Origin: Takakia lepidozioides
Taxonomy: Eukaryota > Streptophyta > Takakiopsida > Takakiales > Takakiaceae
Direction: 5' to 3'
Assembly: GCA_030704615.1 (NCBI GenBank)
Contig: CM060731.1
Location: forward strand, 85,418,756 to 85,482,755
Length of the DNA: 64,000 bases
The notes beneath the pieces are model-generated. The model saw only the letters and a list, made by a program, of their open reading frames with translations, made no database searches and was not told the DNA's origin. Below, piece by piece: positions 1-11,344 of the stretch. The position numbers were made by a program, and so were the translations under genes. Every line of letters starts with the position of its first letter. Position 1 is the first letter of the stretch.

Positions 1-3000
1 CACCTCACCTCCTGGGAATCTTCTGCCTCTTCTCCCCCACTTTCCTCAGCAGAATCCAACACAAATCTACGAGCCCGACGGGCTCTAATAGCTGCTGCCT
101 CCTCCCTCATCTTCATTTTCTTGACGCTTGCCTCGTCTAAAATCTGTTGTACACGACTAGGTTCGGAACACCTCCTAATGGACACCGAAGCAAGCCGGGT
201 AGCATAAGTAGGAAGGATGTAGTCCCTTTCTGGACTAGGCATGAAATCCCCCCTGGCAAAAAAAGGCACGTTCCTCCTGCCCATGAACTCCGGGTAGATG
301 TCCCTCCTGCCGTACTTGGCATCCTACAGTAAGAACAAATTCACTTCAAGAATGTCAATACCAGCAGAAGCAGAAAGGGTTTTCAATGAAATAAGAGAGC
401 GAAGGGAGGTGCCTCACGAAATTTGGAGGCAACTTACAATGCGACCACTCACTCGTACACCGGGGGCTCCTCGGCCTCGATCCCAACTTGTTCCTCCCCC
501 TGCTCCTTCTCGTATTTTTCCTCATCCTTCGAGGATGCCTCTTCCTCTTTCGGCAGACGTTCAGCCGCTGCAAGTTCCGAGTTGTGGAGGGCAGTATCTG
601 GCTTGCGAACACATGCCTGTCGGACAACGTCCCTGCCCACATTGAAGCACCTGAGGAACAAAGCGGGCGATTAATAGCTTGCGGCATGCAATTGCAATTG
701 GGCCAGGGGACAAACTGAGCATGTGAAGGCTTACCCGTGCCGCATGTGAGGTCCAGAATCCGCCCTTGGACATCCGAGCACGTCTCCATGAGGGTTTGGA
801 TGAAAGCAGGGCTCCGGGTCCGGCTGTACCGCCACGGTTTGCCTGTCTTTGTGTCCTTTGGCATACTGGAGTGGGGCACATAGTTGTAGAGGACATCGTA
901 GGTAACAGGGTCCACAGCGGCATCAACAAGACGACCGTCGTTGCGGAATTTGAACGTAGACCCTCTCTTCACAAAGCAATATGCCTCAAACACCAATGTA
1001 TGCACATCCATCTTGTTTAGATACACCACAATATGAGGTGAATGCAATATATTGATAACTTACACTTTGGCCCTCTGTTCGCAACCCCTGTGTATTGATG
1101 CAGAACCATTTTCTGAGGAGGACCGGGGTGACACTTTTCGGTGTCCACTTTGCCACCGCATTCTCTGTGGTCTTCCCTCTTGTGGCAAGGACAACCACAC
1201 ATCCACCATCATCCAGAAGTATCCCCGCCATCCCAAACCCGGCTTTCCAGTAGTCCTCAGTAAACCTGTTCCAGGTGGGCACACCATCCAGGCCCTCCAG
1301 CAACTCCCCATCTGGAATGTCGAGGAGAATCATGTCGTTAGCTCTCTCCACCTCTCCCCCCCCCCCGAATGCTCTTGCAATCCGTGCTCACAGCCGTGAA
1401 GAATTCCATCATGGCTTCAAAACCAGGGGTGTCTTTAGGCTCTGTACCGGCAGCCCTCTTCTTGGCTTTCCCCTTCTGCTCCGCTAGAGATTTGCTGTGT
1501 GCCACCTTCTTCGCCCTGGCAGCGAGAGCGTCAAGGAAGCTCTCATTGACGCATTGGATGATGGTTGGAGGTTCTAGCTTTGGCCTGTGCGTAAACATCA
1601 CCGCCAAATACCGCCGTGTAGGCTCGCCCTCAAATGCCAACTTCTAGGCAGAGCCAGTCCCACTCCAAACTGACTTGGGAACCCGGACAACCGGTGACTG
1701 GGTAGCAGCAACAGCAGTCGCAGGACCTTGAACAAAGTCGTCGTCCGAGTCACTCTCTTGGGTCCCCTCCTGCGCCTCCTCCGATGCCCCGATGGTTTTC
1801 TGTTTTTTGGGTGTTACTGCACTCACCTGTTTCCTTGTCCTTTTCCTTTGGCCTTTACTCTTCTCATTCAATTTCTCCTGAATTCCTGCCTGAGCAAGCT
1901 CTGCCGCTTTCCTGGAGTTCGCAAGCGCTTTTGCCTCTTTTGCACCCAGCGGAGGCAGCGGAGCCCGGTTTCGTCGGGCCTCAGCATCCAGCTTCAATTG
2001 AAACTCGGATGGGTCGAGCGAGCCGGGCGGAAGGTCCACATACCAAGGGCAATCACGCAAATGTTCCAGATGTCACTCCTTCACAATATCGTCAGTGTAC
2101 ATGGAGTCAGCCCCAGGGTTCCTCCATGCCAGGAAGAATGGTGGCTCGAAAGACAGATGACCTTTCTCCAAAAGGGAGAACTTGCAGTACCTGCATTCAT
2201 GAAAAACACAATGAGGTCCCTGAACTGCAAATTCGGCACCATTTTCCCAAGTTGGGGCGGATCTGAGTGGGCCTAGAAATGGAAAAATGGCGCCAAATTT
2301 CGGTTTTCGGTGACTGCCACCCTAGGGACTTAGCCATCTTGGGAGCCCTGAACTGGAAATTCGGCGCCATTTTTCCCGGTTTGGCCCGAAGATGGCTAAG
2401 TCCCAGAACGGCAATAGGGCCCAGAACTGGAAAAATGGCGCCGAATTTCCAGTTCAGGGCCAGCCACCCTTGGAACTTAGCCATTTTCGGAGCCCTGACT
2501 GGAAATTCGGCGCCATTTTCCCAGGTCCGGCCCAAAAATGGCTGTCCCACAAAGGCAATAGGGCCCAGAACTGGAAAAATGGCGCCGAATTTCCAGTTCA
2601 GGGCCAGCCACCCTAGGGACTTAGCCATTTTTGGAGCCCTGACTGGAAATTCGGCGCCATTTTCCCAGGTCCGGCCCGAAAATGGCTAAGTCCCAGAACG
2701 CCTTGACCTGGAAAAATGGCGCCGAATTTCCAGTTCAGGGCCAGCCACCCTAGGGACAGCCATTTTCGGAGCCCTGATCTGGAAATTCGGCGAAAAATGC
2801 AAGGACTGAAAGGAATGCATCGCGTATGTACCTGTACAGAAGGCACATTGCCGCTTTGTCCGCGTTCGGCTGGTCAGTGAACTCGTGGCTCTGGCGGGCA
2901 TGTGGTATCTCCCGAAAGAATAGGTCGGTTTTGTAGAGCAGAAAGTACCTCGTCACATAGTCGCGTAGGCTCTCTGTTGCAGGAGAAATCTCCATCTTGA

Positions 3001-4770
3001 ACTGATGTGCTTGTGTGTCCATCTGCTCTTGCACATTCGTCGTCACCTGTGGAGATTCTCCATCAGATCGCATTGCTGAAAAAATACAATGAATCCACCC
3101 CCTACAAGAGTAGAAGCGCCAAACGAAGCGTGGGGAAGTACCTGAAACCACCATGTCATGCGGTTCATCCACATGTCGAATGTGGGGTCAGACAGTTTGT
3201 CCGGTTTGGGGAAGCTCCACATGTCCCTTGTACTTTGGGAACCATTCCAGATTTGGAGCCACCGGGTCTGTCCAACCACCCAGCATATTCGTAAGCGCCA
3301 AACACCACAAAAACGAGTTGTTGCCACCACAACTTGGTTAAGAATGTATCACCTTTTCTGCACCATCCACACAGGATGTGGCTAGACGATGGAGCTTCTC
3401 ATCATCGTGGGCTTCAGAGCGCGGGAGTAGTGCTTCCCCACCTCCACCAGAAAGTCGGCACCAAGGGCGGGATCAGCTATGGCCACGTACTTTACCATCC
3501 GCGACTTGTACTTTATGCGGGCCCTCACCTCCGCAGCTTTGAGATACGATTCGAGTGCCGGGAGGGTTAGATTCTTCTCCTCTGACTCCATGTACTTTAC
3601 CCGAAATATGTAGTCCACCATGGCGTCCATGCTCAGCCTATACCAGGTTCTGTCTGCCTTTGCCTCCGACTTGCGCAGGAGGTCGGCACTGAGCGAATTG
3701 GCAAACTCTTGCACCCCATGCTTCTCGACATCGTTCACTCGGAAGAGCATATGGGACAAGTTGGTGGCAATGAAGGCATTCTCAGTCACCCTGCAATGCC
3801 ACATTTCCATCAAACAATTCTGAAATGGGAATTTACAACAAATATGAGGATTCGCAATGAAATGACTTACAATCGGATGGGTCCAAAAGCAAGAGGCGTT
3901 GTAACTTACGAGTTGATGTCCGCCATTGCAGCTTTGAGAAGACTGCGATCTTTGGGCCCCGCAACCTTCAGCACAACACACTCCATGGCGAAATGTCAAT
4001 CGAGGTCGTTGGGGGGGGCTTCGGCTATGTGCTCCATCCATGCCAGGAGGCGATGATTGCCGTCCCACACGTAAAACATCTTTCCGGACAAGTGATGGAA
4101 AAGAGGATCAGTAACAATCGATCTCTCAAACTCCTCATTTCACCTTTGCCAATGGGGACCCCATTTGTCCATCTCATCGGAAGTGTGGGCACGGGAAGCT
4201 CCGTGGTCGTTCTCAATGGAAACGTAAAACGCGGCAGACCCCATTCGATATCCATCCCGGAAAGAGAATTTCAGCTTGTCGATATCGCCTGGGAGAGCAG
4301 GTCTCACCACCTGCAAAGACACCAAGCGGCAAAGGGGAATTCGAAGCTTGGCCGGGTACACCATGCCCCCCAGCACCCTGCCAATGTTGCTGTGGGTTGC
4401 CTCCAACATCTTGGCAGCGGCCAACTTCATATCCGCCTCCGACATGACGTCTGCTGTAGAGGGGTTCTCCAGCAGCCCACCAGGACCGCCAAATCCAGCC
4501 TGTATGCTGCGGGTTTGGGGCCTGGGGATGTCCGGGAGGACGTCATCCTGGTCAGAAAGCTCGGTGTCGTCCTCCTCAACATGGTCAACCACCAGCGAAA
4601 CCACCTGAAGCACTCTCCCTGTCTCTACTGCCATTTCCCCGGCTTCACCTCGAACTTGCACAATCCGTGCTCTTTGTGGTGTTCTGTCCTCTCCTCCACT
4701 CTCCACCGTATGGGTAATTGCGGGGGTTGCTCTTGTCCACGATGGTGTAACCTCTAAGGTCTCATTCTCT
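1..4770 (-). pseudogene. PMT copy A: ParB-like plus amino-methyltransferase-like gene, broken, 3' end off the window
   Basis: Exons were placed by aligning with copies B, C and D and by GT-AG sites on the minus strand: E2 about 4770-3910, fused E3/E4 3790-3353, E5 3267-3142, E6 3046-2832, E7 2190-1064, E8 999-735, E9 650-453, E10 from 323 off the window edge. E2 carries the start of the ParB-like domain (IPLCRLVSLQVVRPALPGDI). E7 carries the methyltransferase motif IV-like LLDIPDGE and E8 carries LDLTCGTG. Lesions: CGA to TGA inside the ParB domain (E2 frame ends at 4140), deletion of intron 3 and the start of E4 near 3600, TAG at 1644-1646, an E8 acceptor changed from AG to AT at about 1000, and a 4-nt deletion in E9 near 615. 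No exon-1 equivalent is seen upstream. Family function is unknown; methyltransferase and ParB are domain-level inferences. Confidence 0.7.
2200..2800. repeat. Palindromic GGCGCC array in intron 6 of PMT copy A
   Basis: Four to five degenerate units of about 150 bp lie inside the 641-bp intron 2191-2831. Each unit has paired inverted cores of the type GGAAATTCGGCGCCATTTT and its reverse complement, separated by GACTTAGCCATTTTCGG and its inverse. Copies C and D hold the same array at the same intron position. Long ORFs called across it on both strands come from stop-poor repeats and are not genes. Confidence 0.85.
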
Positions 4771-4808
4771 TCGACATCAGACTCATTCTTCCGGCTTCGT
4801 TTGCAACG

Positions 4809-5156
4809 ATGCCTTGCTTCCGGAACCACGACGAGTGCCCTTACGGAGGCGTGGATCATTCAAACTATACTGCCACACCGGGGGACATCGTCATTTGGCA
4901 CACAGTTTGCACTGACGACAGTGGGGCTGAGTGCGAAACATTGTCTGCTTTTGAGTATTTGCCAGGGCAATATGCTTTCGAGCGGGGTGATGATCTTGGT
5001 CTCTCCAATCCATGGCTCTTGCACATCGTTGATTCAAATTTCCCCATCTACGGCCGGCAGCCGGACAGAATGCGTAGCGCTATGCTTTGGTGGTGGATGT
5101 CGAGCGGCTTTTACTCACCCATCCCTTCGCTATCCGAGGTGGAAACTCCAAGATAG
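4809..5156 (+). other. Unrecognised 115-aa ORF beside PMT copy A
   Basis: An open frame that begins inside the last bases of copy A homology and runs away from it. It encodes a cysteine- and tryptophan-containing sequence (GDIVIWHTVCTDDSGAECET) with no motif I recognise. It has no paralogue elsewhere in the window. It may be the remnant of a retroelement flanking copy A, or chance. Confidence 0.2.
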
Positions 5157-5174
5157 AAGAGTTGGATATTTCTA

Positions 5175-5640
5175 AGCACTCAGCCCGCTCAGTACAATCA
5201 GTCATGACCTACAGCTAGTGAATCATGGTTGTGCTTCCCAATTATATTCCTTCTTGCCTTCATGTTATCAATTCACCTTATCTGATACTGAAGCATCAGA
5301 TTGCTTCAGTATCTACTTAATTCCAATTAATCATGCATTCATTTCACAGCTTCACTCATGTCTCTCTACACAGTGTGCTTGTATCGAATAAGTATCAGAT
5401 TACGATTTATCAGGTATCAAGCCAATGTCAAAGTGACTCTAATCCGCCCTACAGTATCACTACAGCTTTGCATGAAATAAACATCTATTGTTCATCTTTT
5501 CTCCTACTTCCTGCTCTCCCCTTGATCTCCTCTCCTCCATGACCAAGAAGCGCTCCCAGTGAAGTGTCCCCTCTTTCCGTTGCTGCTCCCCTTATCTGCC
5601 CGTAAGCAGTTCTAACCACCTAACTAATTAACCGTCATCC
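5175..5640. other. Unassigned AT-richer spacer
   Basis: No coding signal, array or terminal repeat was recognised. Composition is more AT-rich and pyrimidine-rich than the neighbours, with a short local repeat around TATCTGATACTGAAGCATCAG (5278-5312). It could be the outer part of a degraded LTR, but I found no second copy in the window. Confidence 0.3.
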
Positions 5641-6022
5641 CTAAAGTAACACGTTCCTTCTGCAGATGTCGTTCCCTCACAGTCGTTCCCTGCCAATGAT
5701 AACTGTTCCCCATGTATTGTGACAGGCTGTGTCAAGCTGTGCCGAACTGTGACTGGTTGTGTAAGGCTGTGTTGGGCTGTGACTGGCTGTGACGGGCTGT
5801 GCGAAGCTGTGGCGGCTGTGACTGGCTGTGTCGGGCTGTGGCGGCTGTGACGGGCTGTATCGGGCTATGTTGGCTGTGTCGGGCTGTGTCGGGCTGTGTA
5901 ACCCCCCCCCTAAAGCCTGCTGTTGTCACCCCTAAGGCTCCTGTTGGTCTCAGTCTGTGTAAAAATTAAGGGTACCCCACAGAATCTGTAAAAGCGTTAA
6001 AGTCCCAAGCAGCCCTCTAACA
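5640..6022 (-). repeat. Putative 3' LTR and polypurine tract of gypsy element G1
   Basis: On the minus strand the extra ORF of G1 ends at 6062. It is followed by a purine run read as GAGAGGGGGAGGGGTAAATG (6042-6023) and then TGTTAGAGGGC, the layout of a polypurine tract followed by an LTR start. The inner LTR edge is placed at 6022. The outer edge is only a guess because no 5' LTR survives for comparison. The segment contains the CTGTG minisatellite. Confidence 0.4.
5722..5905. repeat. GGCTGTG minisatellite, about 10-bp period
   Basis: About 18 degenerate tandem units of GGCTGTGACT, GGCTGTGTCG and similar, ending in GTGTAACCCC. A shorter run of the same unit lies at 15352-15428, also next to GTGTAACCCC, so the two stretches may mark related parts of one element. 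Confidence 0.85.
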
Positions 6023-6061
6023 TTTACCCCTCCCCCTCTCAAAAAGCCGTGTCCTCACGGT

Positions 6062-9000
6062 TTACTGTTTAGGATTAGCAAACCTTTGTGATCGAACACC
6101 CTTCTGACGGTGAGAGTCTCGTGAAGGACTCCGTGTGCGAGCCCGAGTCTTGTCACTGGTTGACGGAGATGATTGAGCACTACCCGGAAATGTCTGACCC
6201 TCCTTTGGCTGATATCGAGGTAACCTCTCAGGCATAGGAGATCCCCGTCGTTTCTTCTCTGCCATCTGAATTGCATAGTCCTCTGCCATGTCAAAAGAGT
6301 CCGTTGAAGAAACAGTAGTATCAGAATCCTCGTCGCCCCTCAGGTGTTTAACGGCCGAACTTTAAGTGGAATCCTCTGTGGCATACAATGTTATCCAACC
6401 ATATCTGGAAGTTTAAATTGCACAACTTGTTGCAAGCGCTGGCATGCAAAATTAGTGAACGTCCTGAACTCCTTATCTGTACAAGTAAGAGGTGTGCCAA
6501 TGACTTGGGAACAGTGCAAGTATTTCCATGCCTCATGTCCCTTAAAGAAAATATCGTCAGGGCCGAATTTCTGTGTTGTCATATTGTTCCAAGCCGAATG
6601 AAACCATGAACGAAGTTGGGAATCCTTCTGCATCATAACTTTTGCATCATATAGGTACATATGAGGTGGCACTAAAGGTAAGACCCAATGATCCCCACTG
6701 GAATAACTCAGAAATCACGATTGCATCTTTTGCTGCTCAATGTGATAACGTGCCAGAAAACAAGCAGCATAGTATAACCCACAGCCCATAATACTTGCTA
6801 CCTCCTTGGTCTTGGTATAAATGTACCCATGTACAACTTGGAAGGCGATTAATTCATTCAACATGGTACTTGATTCAAACCAATACCTCGCAAAGTGATG
6901 ATCCTCAATGGGTCGATTGTTCGGAAGAACCTTAGTCCTAGTTGCCACTGGCAGCCAAATGCGCATGATCTGGTAGTAATGTGCCAACGACTGCGGATGA
7001 CTAAATTCCTTCCAAGCCAAATCCAACACAATGGGAATTTGGTTGAAGGGCATAATCATAGCCCGACTGTACTCTCGTGCAACAGGAGTCTTAGGTGGGT
7101 TAAAAGCAGCATCCCCCCATACCTCAGGCTGTGGTGTGGCTGTTGTAACAACAGGGTCAGCTACCTGCACAGTCACTTGTTGTGGTATTGGTAGCACTGG
7201 CTCTTGTACCACTGGCATCTCCTGCACCCCTTGCGAAGAAGACTGAAAAACTAGAGTTCTGGCTTGTAAATAAGTAGTCATCAGCTGCTCCTCAGGTACA
7301 AAGACTCTCTTGTCAATATTTGAACTCAGGTCATCCACCTGAGTCTGCAGGCCTTCTACATCCTCTTGTAGCTCCGCTATCCTACTATAGACATTATCTA
7401 TAGTAGTTGTGGCAATGTTCTGCACCTGCAGTCTGAGCTCATTCATCTCGCCCTGGGTGAGCTTCCGTGGTGCTTTGCCTTCCACCGGCCCTTGTGCTAA
7501 CCAGACCTGCATAAGGTGGTTATCCACCAAGTTGTGTGTGGTACCCCTGAGTGTCTACTCCTCTGTGAGCCTGTACACATCTATCTGCTGCTGTAAAGCC
7601 TCCATGCGCCTCGCATGAGGTTCCAACCAAACTCGCATAGGCAGCAGCCAGATTATTGGCTTCCTTCCAAGCCTTGTTAGCCACAGAAAGTTCATTTCTA
7701 TTTACCATGACCGTTTGTTGCAACTCCAGGATGTACCTCTCTTGGTCAGCTTCAACTTGTCTGTATTGCTTGAAAGTATTCTCATTGCGACAGATTGTAC
7801 TCTTCATATCAACAATGAGTTTCGCTGCTCCACTGTCTCTGCCTCTGCCTTCATACATCTCTCCCCTTGTCTGTTAACTTCTAATGCAGTTTGCTCAAGA
7901 GTAGTGGTGAGTGTAGCACATTGTATGGTCATCCTCTCATGTACTGCCTGCAACTCTGTATGTAGTGCATTCACTTCTTGCAACTTGCCCTCATGCTTCA
8001 CCTGCATTTGGTATAACTGTTGTTTATGTGTTTCGTGCAACTGGTCCTGCGCGAGGCCTGCTTCAATCAAATGTTCCTTGGCCAACTGCAAATCAGCTTT
8101 TGTATCCTCTAACTCTTGTTGTAACTTGAGATTGACCTCCTCATTGACCTTGTTTGCACACTCAGTGGCAAGTCGAGCCTCAAACTCCTTCCTGAGTTCC
8201 TCCCTCAAAGGTGCCAATTGGGTAGATGGAACATGGGATTTCACATAAGTGCCCAACAAATTAAGTGTCCTGCTTATGGAACTCATAGGCATGGCTTGCT
8301 GAGGGTCATCATGGTGAGCTTGCTGTTGTTCTCCCTGATCCTCAACAGTGTGATGCCTCACGAACCATTCAGGCCATTGCCCCACCAGATTTTCTTCCTG
8401 AACCACCTCATCCACCACAGGTGCTGCAGTGTCTTGATATTCTACCCCTGGTACTTCCGTCACAGGTGTGGGTATTACATGCACAGCAGGGTTTCCCCTG
8501 GACAACCACTGCACCCCTGGAATCACTGTTTCCCTTACCAAGCCAGAATTTTCATAGAGAAGGTCACCCTTCTCAATTTCGGCCACGACCTGCTCTGTAG
8601 TGGGAATGTCCAACCTTTCTCCTTCCAGAGCAATTGGGGATGATGCCACAGCATATACTAACTGTGGAACCTCTAAAACAACAGAGTCAATTGGTTGTGG
8701 TGGCTGTGGTATCAAAGTGACTTCCTCTTCCCTCTCTGAAGGCCCTGCTTCCAATAATAGCAGCTCTCTGTGCTGTTGTGCCCCATCCTGCACAAGAGCT
8801 TGGGAAACATTATCGTGCGGTTTTCGTGAAGCCAGTGGATCCGCCACTACAGTCTTACCCCGCCTCTGTGTCTTAGACTGGTGTTGCGCTGCCAGTCCAC
8901 CCTCACTGTGTGAAGAGCCTTGCTCTTCAATTGCAGTGGTTTCTGTCTCAAACACTCCCATCTCCTTACGTTCCCGAGTATCAAGTATGCAAGAATCAAG

Positions 9001-9461
9001 AATTATTTGGGCAATGACTGGACCGGACACAATGATCGGAGACTTAGCAGCAGTTCCCTGTAACCTCTTCATCTCGTCCACCAATCCGTTGTACATTAAC
9101 TCCGCCCAAGCGACATCCTCTCCCCTTAAAGCTTTCAGGATCTCCTCTGTGAAGGACCTGCTCAAATACTGTTGGTTATGTTTCATGGCAAACAGAACGT
9201 TCAAGGTTTGGTCAACTTCCCTAAGCCCTGGGTACTCGGCTTTGGTACAAGCAAAACCTTGAATTTTAAAGAAACTCCCTTCTTGGAACAAATTCCCTAT
9301 CTGCAATCTTGCCCTGTGCTCATCCACATCCACATGTCCTGATGGCAAATCAAACAATTGCTGCAAGTACTGGGGAGTAATTTCTATATCTACTCCCCTC
9401 ACCTGAGTAACTCCTATCCGAGGCCCAAAGTTCTGAAGAAATTGTATCATGAACTGCCGAT
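6062..9461 (-). pseudogene. Extra ORF of G1, C-terminal portion
   Basis: This continues the ORF begun at 14984 beyond the CACTA insertion. Pieces are 9461-7804, 7858-7520, 7530-6715, 6672-6391 and 6350-6062, separated by frame changes and stops. The first piece starts RQFMIQFLQNFGPRIG and includes a stretch of the form VRGVDIEITPQYLQQLFDLP, which resembles the N-terminal domain of plant retrotransposon accessory ORFs. The middle (about 8250-6950) is heptad-rich coiled coil rich in Q, E and L. The end is basic and serine-rich. Function in the element is unknown. The first 54 residues of the apparent 605-aa ORF starting at 9621 are CACTA sequence, not host. Confidence 0.55.
9459..9461. repeat. 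CACTA target-site duplication, left copy (GAT)
   Basis: GAT immediately precedes the left CACTA terminus at 9462 and recurs right after the other terminus (14480-14482). A 3-bp duplication is standard for CACTA transposons. Confidence 0.85.
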
Positions 9462-9490
9462 CACTACAACAGATTGCGGCTTTTATGACT
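9462..9490 (+). repeat. CACTA left terminal inverted repeat
   Basis: Twenty-nine bases beginning CACTACAACAGATTGCGGC pair with 14451-14479 with three mismatches. Immediately inward come repeated GTCATGAC-type subterminal motifs (about 9485-9760). Confidence 0.9.
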
Positions 9491-9919
9491 CCCATGGGTG
9501 CGTAGTCATGACTGATTTGTGGCAGAAATGCCATTTGCAGTCGTAAAATGCTTTTGAAGTCATAATGCAGGTCTGGAGAAGGCGTATATGCGACTGCATG
9601 GCTTCGAACTCTGCGCAACACAGGTCAAACATGTTTGACCATGAATATTGGCATGGCAGATATGACTACCAGTCACGGTCATGGCTACACTAGAATGACG
9701 TGTGCATATTGCAAGACAGACATATGACTTCATGACTCTCACTCTAATGCATTATGCCAGATCATCACATGGATGAATCACTACATGACTACACGTGTCG
9801 ACACATGCTTTTCTGGTTATATATATAATATATGAGTATTTATATCTTAAAAAAATGGAGACTCTTACCACTAGAATGAATTAAAAAAACCCAAAAAAAA
9901 CAAAGATTTAAAAAAAATC

Positions 9920-10110
9920 ACATCGGCTGGTAAGTGCACAGTGTGTCGCCCTTGTGGTTTGGGGTTCAAACCTGCTGCCCTTATCCCGTGTGTGGGATTG
10001 TTCGAGACGGTATGTCTTGACGTTGATCGTCCTGTAGGTCTTATGGCCCATAAATGAAGGCGGGTGAATTTTCCCCCTCCTCAAGGGCTTGTGGTTTCCT
10101 TTAAGAAAAA
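9920..10110 (+). repeat. Possible tRNA-derived SINE
   Basis: A segment with a box B-like GGTTCAAACC (about 9962), a weak box A-like stretch some 40 bases upstream and an A-rich end (10105-10135). This is the minimal layout of a tRNA-derived SINE. It has no second copy in this window and no clear flanking duplication, so the call is tentative. Confidence 0.3.
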
Positions 10111-10427
10111 AAAAAGAAAAAAAATCAAAAAGGGGCTTTTAGGGTTTACAAAAAGGTTAAAAAACTTAAAAAGTTGCCCATCACAGTAGCGTGAACAGAC
10201 TTAGAGCGAGCGGGAGGGAGAGAGAGAGAGGGTTGGGACTTAGAGCGAGCGAGCGGGAGAGAGGGCAAACATGCATGGGAGGCCCGCAGTTGGATCAACC
10301 TTCGCATCTGGAGCAAGCAACCCTAGAAACGCTAGGGTATGTGTGCGAGGAGGTTTCGGCTGGGAGCCCGCCGTTCTTGGGAGAGTCAGCTTCGTCTTAG
10401 CAGGCCGTGTTTCAATCTCTACCCGCT

Positions 10428-11286
10428 CGGCCCTGATTTTACAGCACGGAGCAGAGCTGGCATGAGTTTCTAAAAGATCCTTCACGATGGTGGGACAACC
10501 GCAATCGCAAGGTGTGGCTTTTTCTTAATGTACGATGTGAAGAAGTTTGTCCATCCTGCAAATGTGGGTTGGCTCTCCTGTTAGTACCATGATTTGGTAT
10601 TCTTCCTGATGTTTACAAGGTTCTTGGGAGAGTTAGCTTGGTCTTAGTAGCCGTGTTTCAATCTCTGCCCACTCAGCTGCACCGTGGTGGTTCTCACTGA
10701 CCAATCCGACATTACCTAACTACAGACACAAGCAGCACACACTAGAGGTCATCTTGGGTTCATGTTCAGTCAAATCCTCCATGGGTCATGACACAAGGTC
10801 GAGGACAATGTGGTGAGGGCACCTTCTTCTTCGACCTATTTCAGCCTATTTTGCCCTCTCATCAGACTCGGCCCTGAATTTGAATCATGGAGCAGAGCTG
10901 GCATGAGTTTTTTTAAGATCCTTCACGAGGGTGCGACCGCAATCGCAAGGTGTGGTTTTTTTTTAATGTACGATGTGCAGAATTTTGTCCATCCTGCAAA
11001 TGTGGGTTGTTGGCTCCTGTTAGTACCATGATTTGATATTCTTCCTGATGTTTACAAGGTTCTTGGGAGAGTCAGCTTGGTCTTAGCAGACCGTGTTTCA
11101 AAGTCTGCCTGCTCAGCTGCACCGTGGTGCAGGTTCTCATTGACCAATCCGACATTACCTGACTACAGACACAAGCATCACACACAAGGTCAAATCCTCC
11201 ATGGGTCATGACACAAGGTCAAGGACAGTGTGGTGAGGGCACCTTCTTCTTCGACCTATTTCAGCATGTTTTGCCCTCTCATCAGA
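10428..11286. repeat. About 440-bp tandem duplication inside the CACTA element
   Basis: Blocks beginning CGGCCCTGA and containing GAGCAGAGCTGGCATGAG occur at 10450 and 10890, 440 bp apart. They share the following sections to ACCAATCCGACATTACCT and CACCTTCTTCTTCGACCTAT. Divergence of several percent suggests an old duplication. Short upstream microsatellites of GAGCGA/GAGAGA lie at 10203-10265. Confidence 0.75.
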
Positions 11287-11344
11287 CGCCCTGAGATGCA
11301 TATTGAATTTTGTAAGTTAGCTCATTGCTCGTTGATAAGTAGGG

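Noticed and set aside
4809-5156. A novel host gene next to copy A
   Set aside because: A single open frame without homologue, splice context or second copy; kept only as a low-confidence ORF.
9462-9621. N-terminal 54 residues of the 605-codon ORF on the minus strand
   Set aside because: They fall within the CACTA terminus; the fusion to the G1 ORF is accidental.
9962-9972. A tRNA gene
   Set aside because: A box B-like GGTTCAAACC is present but no cloverleaf with paired acceptor stem could be drawn, so at most a SINE remnant.
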